Shown here: positions 1 through 5,156 of the stretch, piece by piece
Position numbering within the stretch: the first letter of the stretch is position 1
Layout: each line of letters begins with the position of its first letter
Assembly: GCA_964508025.1 (NCBI GenBank)
Contig: CAZDSF010000131.1
Coordinates: 1-6,679, forward strand
Origin: JAAZNO01 sp964508025
GTDB taxonomy: Bacteria > Chloroflexota > Anaerolineae > B4-G1 > SLSP01
Direction: 5' to 3'
DNA: 6,679 nucleotides
Notes under the pieces: model-generated
Told to the model about the DNA's origin: nothing
Databases searched by the model: none
What the model saw: the letters and a program-made list of their open reading frames with translations, nothing else
Program-made: the position numbers and the translations under genes

Positions 1-227
1 CTCGTCAGTCTTATCCCCAGGTTTTCCCCAGGTAGGGTAGCGCCTTCTCCCCTGTTGGTATCCCCTTGGCGCGCAACCACCCCTATAAATAGTGGCTTCG
101 AAGCATAATCCCCACAATCCACCGCTCTACTAAGATTACTACATACTATCCATTAAACGAAACGATAATACAATCTCTATCGCATCTGCATCCCCACAAT
201 ACTAAAAACCACTTCCAGCTTTGACCT
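1..227. other. Non-coding segment downstream of rny, no gene recognised
   Basis: No convincing coding region is visible on either strand. Short open frames run off the left edge on the minus strand, but they have no Shine-Dalgarno sequence and no recognisable protein motif. From about 111 to 230 the plus strand is strikingly G-poor (8 G in 120 bases) and rich in C and A. The hexamer ATCCCC occurs four times (13-18, 60-65, 108-113, 190-195), and the 11-mer ATCCCCACAAT occurs twice (108-118 and 190-200). The segment lies beyond the rny terminator, so it is probably an intergenic spacer. The neighbouring gene to the left is outside the window. Confidence 0.5.
12..33. repeat. Tandem 11-bp direct repeat resembling DnaA boxes
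   Basis: Two adjacent copies of T(A/T)TCCCCAGGT occupy 12-22 and 23-33 and differ at one base. With the preceding T, the first copy reads TTATCCCCA (11-19), one mismatch from the bacterial DnaA box TTATCCACA. The second reads TTTTCCCCA (22-30), two mismatches. The repeat is seen directly. A role in DnaA binding is only an inference, because no dnaA, dnaN or A+T-rich unwinding region is visible here. Confidence 0.45.
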
Positions 228-265
228 AAACAAAACCGGCGCCGCAACAATAAAGCGGCGCCGGT
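228..265 (-). terminator. Intrinsic terminator of the recX-rny operon
   Basis: A perfect 11-bp G+C-rich inverted repeat (ACCGGCGCCGC at 235-245 and GCGGCGCCGGT at 255-265) encloses a 9-base loop. Read on the minus strand the stem is followed by TTTGTTT (234-228), whereas on the plus strand no T-run follows. It therefore terminates minus-strand transcription, 19 bases past the rny stop codon. This is a classical rho-independent terminator. Confidence 0.93.
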
Positions 266-283
266 CAGAGCTGTGTTTGAATG

Positions 284-1813
284 CTATTTAGCGTATTCTA
301 CTGAGCGTGTTTCGCGGATGACGGTCACCTTGATCTGCCCAGGATATTGTAGCGTGTCTTCAATCTTCCGCGCCACTTCGCGTGACAGCTTCAAGGCATC
401 CAGATCATCAATCTCTCCCGGTTTGACGATAATACGCACTTCGCGGCCTGCCTGAATGGCATAGGATTCCTCGACGCCACTGAAGGAATGTGCAATCTCT
501 TCCAGTGTGCGGATCCGCTTGATGTAATGTTCCAGGCTCTCGCGGCGGGCGCCGGGACGCGCGCCGGAAATCGCATCCGCCGCTTCCACCAACACCGCTT
601 CCAATGAGATTTGATCCACTTCGTGATGATGCCCCTCGATGCAGTTGATGACGGCCTCCGGTACTCCATAGCGCCGCGCGATCTCCGCGCCGATAGTGGC
701 GTGCGTCCCCTCAACCTCGAAGTCCACGGCCTTTCCCAGGTCGTGCAGCAATCCGCCCATCCGGGCGACTTTCTGATCCGCGCCGAGCTCTGAAGCCAGC
801 AGGCTGGCGAGCTTGGCGACCTCGATAGAGTGCGCGAGCTGGTTCTGCCCGTAGCTGGTGCGGAAGTAGAGCTGTCCCAGTAACTTGATGATTTCGGGAT
901 GCACGCCGGGTACTTCCGCTTCATAAACCGCGCGTTCGCCCTGCTCGCGGATGGTGTCATTGACTTCCTTGCGGGATTTCGCCAGCAATTGCTCGATGCG
1001 CGCCGGATGAATCCGCCCATCAGCGACCAGCTTGTGCATCGTGCGCGCTGCCACCTCACGGCGAATCGGATCAAAGGAGGAAATGGTGATGACTTCGGGA
1101 CTATCATCCACGATAACATCCACTCCGGCCTTCTGCTCGAAGACGCGAATATTGCGCCCGCCGCGCCCAATGATACGCCCCTTGAGTTCGTCCGAGGGGA
1201 TTTCGATGGTCTTGGTGGTGAGTTCCGCCACCTGCTCGCCGGCAATCCGCTGTATCGCAGTGGTGATGATATGGCGCGCGCGCCGTTCAGCTTCTTCCTG
1301 CGCGTAGCGCTCCTCTTCACGGATCACCCGCGCCATGTCCTGACGCGTCTCTTGCGCCACCTGTTCCAGCAATATTTCCCGCGCTTCTTCCACAGACAAG
1401 TTGGCGACCCGCTCCAATTCCTCGCGGCGTTGAGCTTCCAACTTCTCCAACTCGTTCCACCGTTTGTCCACAGTGCTTTGCCGCTTGTTCAAGGTCTGCT
1501 CTTTGCGATCCATCTGCTCCTGACGCTGATCCAGTTGATCGCGGCGTCGTTGAAGACGTTCTTCCTCCTGGCGCAGTTGGCCCCGGCGGGCTTCGAGCTC
1601 CTTTTCGGTTTCCTCCCGTATGCGGAAACTTTCATCGCGGGCAGCAAGCACAATTTCGCGCGACTGTTTTTCAGATTCTTCCAGCAGCCGCTTGCGCATC
1701 GCCTCCAGATTCCCCATTTGCTGCTGGTACTGCTGTTGGCGGAAGAAATACCCGGCGACGCCGCCGATGACCATGCCCAGCAGTGCAGCGATAACTGCAA
1801 TGACCCAATCCAT
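284..1813 (-). CDS. rny: Ribonuclease Y, membrane-anchored endoribonuclease
   Basis: This is RNase Y, the endoribonuclease that initiates mRNA decay from the inner face of the membrane in bacteria lacking RNase E. Its 509 residues match the usual length of about 520. Residues 4-24 form the N-terminal membrane anchor. Residues 28-190 are a highly charged Glu/Gln/Arg-rich coiled coil. A KH RNA-binding domain follows, with its GxxG loop in GRIIGRGGRN (212-221). The HD phosphohydrolase domain has all expected metal ligands: H328, the HD pair H357-D358 in LLHDLGKA, H371, the HHH cluster 395-397 and D413 in AADAISGARPG. The ATG is preceded by GAGGAG at 8 bases. It lies 5 bases downstream of recX and ends at a strong terminator, so both genes should share a transcript. 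The domain order and catalytic residues leave little doubt. Confidence 0.98.
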   Translation of the reverse strand: MDWVIAVIAALLGMVIGGVAGYFFRQQQYQQQMGNLEAMRKRLLEESEKQSREIVLAARDESFRIREETEKELEARRGQLRQEEERLQRRRDQLDQRQEQMDRKEQTLNKRQSTVDKRWNELEKLEAQRREELERVANLSVEEAREILLEQVAQETRQDMARVIREEERYAQEEAERRARHIITTAIQRIAGEQVAELTTKTIEIPSDELKGRIIGRGGRNIRVFEQKAGVDVIVDDSPEVITISSFDPIRREVAARTMHKLVADGRIHPARIEQLLAKSRKEVNDTIREQGERAVYEAEVPGVHPEIIKLLGQLYFRTSYGQNQLAHSIEVAKLASLLASELGADQKVARMGGLLHDLGKAVDFEVEGTHATIGAEIARRYGVPEAVINCIEGHHHEVDQISLEAVLVEAADAISGARPGARRESLEHYIKRIRTLEEIAHSFSGVEESYAIQAGREVRIIVKPGEIDDLDALKLSREVARKIEDTLQYPGQIKVTVIRETRSVEYAK

Positions 1814-1818
1814 GATTA

Positions 1819-2460
1819 TTACTCCTCAGTTTCTAGAATAGTGAAATCAGGAGCGGCGTACCGTTCGAGGAGGTTTTGAATGAGGTCATACGCAAAACCG
1901 CGACGCGCCAATCGTTCGCCCAGCTGGCGGCGGAATTGCTCAGGCGGCAAGTGCGCCAGGCGGCGCGCTTGTTCACGGGCATAGGTCGCTCCGACGGCTT
2001 CGGCATCGAAATCGGCCAACGCCTGCTCGATCACCACGTCCGCAATCCCATGTTGCCGTAATTCCTGAATCAATGCCCGTTCGCCCCGAGGCCGAAATCG
2101 CTCCCGGTTCTCGATCCAAAACCGGGCAAAGGCACTATCATCTATCAGCCCCACCTGGCACAAACGCGCGACAACCTCATCCACAGTCTGGGCGGAAAAT
2201 TCACGCTCGGTGAGATAGCGTCGTACTTCAGCCTCGCTGCGCGGGCGGTACGAGAGATACCCTAACGCCTTCTCGCGGGCGCGTTCCACTTCGTCGGCAG
2301 TTCTCAAGACTGCAATGTCGGATTCTGTCAGCTCATCCCCGACCTGTAACCGCATTGCGGCGCTGAGTGCCAGTCCAAAGGCGAATTCGCCGTCCAGATA
2401 CACGTTCACCCGATCCTTGGCCCGCTGTTGCGGTTCCAAAGCGGTGATCCTTCCGGTCAT
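1819..2460 (-). CDS. recX: RecX family regulatory protein
   Basis: RecX proteins bind RecA filaments and modulate recombination and the SOS response. The chosen ATG at 2460 gives 213 residues and has GGAG five bases upstream. An upstream TTG at 2520 would add 20 residues encoded across a hairpin and was rejected. The N-terminus carries RVNVYLDGEFAFGL (residues 17-30), typical of longer RecX proteins. RecX three-helix repeats follow: ALGYLSYRPRSEAEVRRYL in the first, then VGLIDDSAFARFWIENR, then GERALIQELRQHGI. The C-terminal part (RRLAHLPPEQFRRQLGERLARRGF) is the last repeat. recA is not within the window, although many genomes keep recX beside it. The gene is followed at 5 bases by rny, which suggests translational coupling. 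No SOS box of the GAAC-N4-GTTC type was seen upstream. Confidence 0.93.
   Translation of the reverse strand: MTGRITALEPQQRAKDRVNVYLDGEFAFGLALSAAMRLQVGDELTESDIAVLRTADEVERAREKALGYLSYRPRSEAEVRRYLTEREFSAQTVDEVVARLCQVGLIDDSAFARFWIENRERFRPRGERALIQELRQHGIADVVIEQALADFDAEAVGATYAREQARRLAHLPPEQFRRQLGERLARRGFAYDLIQNLLERYAAPDFTILETEE
1822..1827 (-). promoter_or_regulatory. Shine-Dalgarno of rny embedded in the recX 3' end
   Basis: On the minus strand the last two sense codons of recX, GAG GAG, directly precede its TAA stop and lie 8 bases before the rny ATG. They form a good GAGGAG ribosome-binding site. Ribosomes finishing recX therefore stop on the rny initiation region, which favours translational coupling and supports the choice of the rny start. 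Confidence 0.8.
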
Positions 2461-2470
2461 GCCCTCTCCA

Positions 2471-2509
2471 AAACAAAACACGGCTAAAGCCCATAAGCTT
2501 ATAGCCGTG
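2471..2509 (-). terminator. Stem-loop with U-rich tail in the recX leader (possible attenuator)
   Basis: An 8-bp perfect inverted repeat (CACGGCTA at 2479-2486, TAGCCGTG at 2502-2509) encloses a 15-base loop. On the minus strand it is followed by TTTTGTTT (2478-2471) and then the recX Shine-Dalgarno. It has the form of an intrinsic terminator but sits in the 5' leader of recX, so it could attenuate recX-rny transcription or shape ribosome access. The inverted repeat is seen directly; the function is inferred. Confidence 0.5.
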
Positions 2510-2518
2510 CCAGATAGC

Positions 2519-2553
2519 AAAAAACACCGTTCTTCTTCTGTATAGTAGAACGG
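2519..2553 (-). terminator. Intrinsic terminator-like hairpin upstream of recX
   Basis: A 7-bp inverted repeat (CCGTTCT at 2527-2533, AGAACGG at 2547-2553) encloses a 13-base loop. On the minus strand it is followed by TG and six T (2524-2519). On the plus strand no T-run follows, so the orientation is minus. No minus-strand gene ends just before it. It would therefore end a leader transcript, a small RNA, or read-through from antisense transcription. The stem is only moderately stable. Confidence 0.55.
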
Positions 2554-2862
2554 CCCATACCGCCCTTCTCTTAACCTTATGCCAATGACCCGGGGAAATC
2601 TCGAGTCGCTGCTCTACAAAACCTCGGGCTAAGAGCCTATCGGAGGCGCCTGGGTAAAATGCTTGAACCCCACCCTGACTCTCATAAAGTATTTACGGGT
2701 TTTGGGTTCGCTGACGGCTATAGCGTATCAGGGAAACATTGTCCCCTGGTGCAATTTGAACTCCGTCGTCCGCCTCGGCCGGGCGGCGTCGCTCAAGCTT
2801 ATACGGATGAATCAACATACCGGCATTCATTGCCGGAATCAAAACCTTAGCATCGCTTCAAT
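2554..2862. other. 309-base region without a convincing gene; several compact inverted repeats
   Basis: The region separates the divergent recX and dehydrogenase transcription units. It contains CAGGG/CCCTG around an 11-base interval (about 2729-2749), CCGCC/GGCGG around 7 bases (about 2770-2786) and CCGGCA/TGCCGG around 5 bases (2820-2836). Open frames on the plus strand (2659-2850, 2663-2893) lack Shine-Dalgarno sequences and recognisable motifs. A 45-codon minus-strand frame (2693-2830) begins inside the last hairpin and also lacks a convincing Shine-Dalgarno. The region could be a recX leader, a structured RNA or decayed sequence; nothing decides between these. Confidence 0.4.
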
Positions 2863-2890
2863 TTGTAAAATGTCACACACATCGTATACT
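2863..2890 (+). promoter_or_regulatory. Sigma70-type promoter for the glyoxylate reductase gene
   Basis: TTGTAA (2863-2868) and TATACT (2885-2890) are separated by 16 bases, matching the consensus at four and five of six positions. The predicted transcription start is near 2897, giving a leader of about 100 bases before the ATG at 3000. A nearby TTGACA at 2918-2923 has no -10 partner. Confidence 0.55.
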
Positions 2891-2902
2891 TGATAAGTGT
2901 AC
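2884..2902. promoter_or_regulatory. Candidate operator dyad over the -10 and start site
   Basis: GTATACTT (2884-2891) and AAGTGTAC (2895-2902) form an inverted repeat matching at 7 of 8 positions around a 3-base centre. The right arm overlaps a perfect 10-bp palindrome AGTGTACACT (2896-2905). The dyad covers the -10 box and the predicted transcription start, where a repressor would block the polymerase. No regulator gene is visible in the window. Confidence 0.35.
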
Positions 2903-2999
2903 ACTGAAACAGGCATTTTGACAAGAGTCTTTTTCCAATTTGGCCCCAAAAGCGGCAAAATTGAACGCTGACGGCGTTTTGAAACAAGGAGCACTGATC

Positions 3000-3977
3000 A
3001 TGCACTCTCCGCGCGTCTATGTTACCCGTGAGATTCCTGAAATCGGCCTGCAGCAGTTGCGTGAGCACTGCACGGTTGAAGTGTGGCCTTCGGCGTTGCC
3101 GATTCCCCGCACTGATCTGCTGGCCGCCGCGGCGGAAGTCGAAGGACTGCTTACCCTGCTTTCAGATCCGGTGGATGCTACGCTCATCGCTGCTGCGCCG
3201 CGTTTGCGCGTTATCAGCCAGTACGCGGTGGGCTATGATAACATTGACGTTGCTGCTGCTACCGCGCGCGGTATTCCCGTAGGCAATACGCCTGATGTGC
3301 TCACCGATGCGACAGCAGATTTCGCTTTTGCCTTGCTGATGGCGGCGGCCCGGCGTATTCCAGAGGGGTGGGAAAATGTTTGCCAGGGAGCATGGCGCAC
3401 CTGGGGACCCAAAACGTTGCTGGGGCAGGATGTCTGGGGCGCGACCCTGGGCATCGTGGGTTTGGGGCGCATCGGTCAGGCGATGGCGCGCCGCGGCAAG
3501 GGGTTTGCTATGCGCGTGCTCTTCGCCGATCCGCGTTGCAAAGCCGAAGGCGAAGCGCTCGGCGCGGAATGCGTTCCTTTGGAGACCCTGCTCGCCGAGG
3601 CGGATTTTGTCAGCTTGCATTGCCCGCTCACGCCGCAGACGCGCGGTTTGATTGGCGAGCGCGAGCTGCGCACAATGAAGCCCACCGCCGTCCTCATCAA
3701 CACGGCGCGGGGCGCGGTGGTGCAGCAAGAAGCGCTAGAGCGCGCCCTCCGCGAGGGCTGGATTGGCGGCGCTGCGCTCGATGTAACCGATCCTGAGCCG
3801 CTTCCGCCGACCCACCCGCTGGTAGGACTGCCCAATTGCCTCATCACCCCGCATATCGCTAGCGCCACCGTCACAGCGCGCGCGCAGATGGCGCGCCTCG
3901 CCGCTGATAATCTGCTGGCCGGGCTGCGCGGGGAGCGCCTGCCGCATTGCGTCAATCCAGAGGTGTACGGACGTTAA
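3000..3977 (+). CDS. gyaR: D-2-hydroxyacid dehydrogenase, probable glyoxylate reductase
   Basis: This cytosolic dehydrogenase of the D-isomer-specific 2-hydroxyacid family probably reduces glyoxylate to glycolate (or hydroxypyruvate to glycerate) with NAD(P)H. The 325 residues are a normal length. The substrate-domain motif YAVGYDNIDV (75-84) and NTPDVLTDATADFAFALL (96-113) closely resemble archaeal and bacterial GyaR. The nucleotide-binding motif GLGRIG (154-159) is intact. An aspartate (D177, in FADPR) at the end of the second Rossmann strand suggests NADH preference. The catalytic triad is complete: R237 in INTARG, E266 in DPEP and H285 in TPHIASAT. I chose the ATG at 3000 because AAGGAG lies 8 bases upstream; an in-frame TTG at 2940 has none. 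It has its own promoter and no clear terminator. Exact substrate preference cannot be read from sequence; other members act on phosphoglycerate or formate. Confidence 0.93.
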   Translation: MHSPRVYVTREIPEIGLQQLREHCTVEVWPSALPIPRTDLLAAAAEVEGLLTLLSDPVDATLIAAAPRLRVISQYAVGYDNIDVAAATARGIPVGNTPDVLTDATADFAFALLMAAARRIPEGWENVCQGAWRTWGPKTLLGQDVWGATLGIVGLGRIGQAMARRGKGFAMRVLFADPRCKAEGEALGAECVPLETLLAEADFVSLHCPLTPQTRGLIGERELRTMKPTAVLINTARGAVVQQEALERALREGWIGGAALDVTDPEPLPPTHPLVGLPNCLITPHIASATVTARAQMARLAADNLLAGLRGERLPHCVNPEVYGR

Positions 3978-4025
3978 ACCTGACGCCTGCTCACTCCCCG
4001 GTTGGAAGTTGCGCCCATATCATAT

Positions 4026-4054
4026 TTGACAAGTGAAACGCATTTCAGTATACT
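4026..4054 (+). promoter_or_regulatory. Strong sigma70-type promoter for the pentapeptide-repeat gene
   Basis: A perfect TTGACA (4026-4031) and TATACT (4049-4054) are separated by exactly 17 bases. The predicted transcription start is near 4061, leaving a leader of about 37 bases. Within the spacer, TGAAA (4034-4038) and TTTCA (4043-4047) form a short inverted repeat that could bind a regulator. Confidence 0.8.
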
Positions 4055-4097
4055 AATGTAGTAGATAACATTTTTGCAGTGCGATAAGGAGTTGACG

Positions 4098-5045
4098 ATG
4101 TCGCATCCCACTTCGTACTCGCAATACCAGCCATCAAACCCGACTCAAAACCAACAGTTTTTTGGGTGTCGCTTCATCAATCGAGACTTCAAGTTTCACA
4201 ACTTCACTAATGCTGATTTGCGTCAGGCGGTTTTCGAGGGCGGCACGCTGGAGGGCGCCGTGTTCTGTCGCGCGCGGCTGAATCATGCGAATCTAGCGGA
4301 GCAAAATCTGAGGCAGGCGAACTTTACCGAGGCGACGCTCACGCACGCTGATCTGCAAACGGCGCATGGTATAGGGGCTGTTTTCAGAGCCGCAGATCTG
4401 GTTTCTGCAACCCTGGTCAATGGCGACTTCCAACGCGCCGATTTCAATGCGGCCAATCTCTCTCGCGCCAACCTTACAGAGGCGAAATTGCAGTATGCGG
4501 CCTTTGTGAATGCAAACCTTGCTTCCGCAAATCTCAGTCGCGCGCAGTTGGCGCACGCTGACCTCACAGGCGCCGATCTTTCATACGCCGATTTGACCGA
4601 TGCGAATTTAGAGGACGCAATTCTTCTCGGCGCGAAGTTCCATCATGCGAAATTGGAACGCGCGCTGTTGGATGGCGCTGTGTGGGATCGTTCGACTGTG
4701 GGGAGCCGAGATTTGAGGGTGGCTCAGGTGATTGGGCACATCTGGTTGTTCATGCGCTGGTTTGAGAATCCCAATGGTGTAGCTGAGAACGTAATCAGAC
4801 CGATTCTTGCTACTATGGGCATTGTTCCCGGATTGGTAGTTGTTTCACTGGCTTTTTTCCTCTGGGTAATGGTGCTGACGCTGGCGTGGATTGGAATGCC
4901 TGAAACGCGCGGCTTGATCATTGCTGGCATTCCGGCGCTCTTGGTTGGATTGGGCGTGATCTTCTTTGCGCCCGATGTCATACTCAAGGGGTACCGTTGG
5001 TTCGATGGTTTGCGTCGCCATAAGCACCCGCGCGAAAATGATTAG
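4098..5045 (+). CDS. Pentapeptide-repeat protein with two C-terminal membrane segments
   Basis: Of 315 residues, about 22-193 are tandem pentapeptide repeats of the A(D/N)LXX type, for example ADLTGADLSYADLTDANLED (155-173). They should fold as a right-handed quadrilateral beta-helix with L or F at the central position. The N-terminal 20 residues are Gln/Ser/Pro/Asn-rich and show no signal peptide. After the helix comes a Trp-rich linker (IWLFMRWFENPNG, 215-227). Two hydrophobic segments follow, near 240-265 and 271-292, and then a basic tail (LRRHKHPREND). It is probably an inner-membrane protein with the beta-helix in the cytoplasm by the positive-inside rule. The ATG at 4098 has AAGGAG six bases upstream; an in-frame TTG at 4074 precedes that site and was rejected. 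Some pentapeptide proteins mimic DNA and protect gyrase (Qnr, MfpA), but those lack membrane segments, so that role is not supported. The true function is unknown. Confidence 0.9.
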   Translation: MSHPTSYSQYQPSNPTQNQQFFGCRFINRDFKFHNFTNADLRQAVFEGGTLEGAVFCRARLNHANLAEQNLRQANFTEATLTHADLQTAHGIGAVFRAADLVSATLVNGDFQRADFNAANLSRANLTEAKLQYAAFVNANLASANLSRAQLAHADLTGADLSYADLTDANLEDAILLGAKFHHAKLERALLDGAVWDRSTVGSRDLRVAQVIGHIWLFMRWFENPNGVAENVIRPILATMGIVPGLVVVSLAFFLWVMVLTLAWIGMPETRGLIIAGIPALLVGLGVIFFAPDVILKGYRWFDGLRRHKHPREND

Positions 5046-5053
5046 CGCGATTG

Positions 5054-5071
5054 TATTTTTGAGTAAAAATA
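5054..5071 (+). promoter_or_regulatory. A+T-rich stem in UP-element position
   Basis: TATTTTT (5054-5060) and AAAAATA (5065-5071) form a perfect inverted repeat around GAGT. The element lies about 46 to 63 bases before the predicted start of the next transcript, where an UP element contacts the polymerase alpha subunits. It also lies 9 bases after the pentapeptide gene, so a weak A+T stem that helps end that transcript is an alternative. Confidence 0.4.
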
Positions 5072-5082
5072 TATGTGCTTCC

Positions 5083-5110
5083 TTGACATTTCTCTGAGCG
5101 GTGTTAGGAT
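5083..5110 (+). promoter_or_regulatory. Sigma70-type promoter for the DhaL-like / LysM operon
   Basis: A perfect TTGACA (5083-5088) is followed after 16 bases by TAGGAT (5105-5110), four of six matches to TATAAT. The predicted start is near 5117, giving a leader of about 40 bases ending in TTGGAGG before the ATG at 5157. Confidence 0.7.
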
Positions 5111-5156
5111 GGATATGTTGCTCCATGTGCGCGAATCCCGATAGATTGGAGGTGCG

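Noticed and set aside
391..1320. Minus-strand open frame of 309 codons overlapping rny in another frame
   Set aside because: It is a G+C-driven shadow frame, rich in Arg, Ser, Trp and Cys, fully inside rny.
899..1879. Long plus-strand open frame of 326 codons opposite rny
   Set aside because: It lies antisense to rny, whose domains and catalytic residues are unmistakable. It has no Shine-Dalgarno sequence and its product resembles no known family.
2745..2775. tRNA-like GTTCAAAT followed by GCACCA on the minus strand
   Set aside because: No matching T stem, acceptor stem, anticodon arm or D arm could be found around it.
2659..2893. Two overlapping plus-strand frames of 63 and 76 codons between recX and the dehydrogenase
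   Set aside because: Neither has a Shine-Dalgarno sequence or recognisable motif. They overlap each other and one runs across the promoter of the next gene.
2918..2923. Perfect TTGACA upstream of the dehydrogenase gene
   Set aside because: No -10-like hexamer lies 15-19 bases downstream; the sequence there is G+C-rich (TTGGCCCC). The promoter at 2863-2890 fits better.
3162..3728. Minus-strand frame of 188 codons opposite the dehydrogenase gene
   Set aside because: It is an antisense shadow of a gene with an intact catalytic triad and a good start. No motif was recognised in it.
4026..5045. Pentapeptide-repeat protein as a Qnr/MfpA-type gyrase-protection factor
   Set aside because: The C-terminal membrane segments and the lack of a Qnr-like domain layout do not support a soluble DNA-mimic role.
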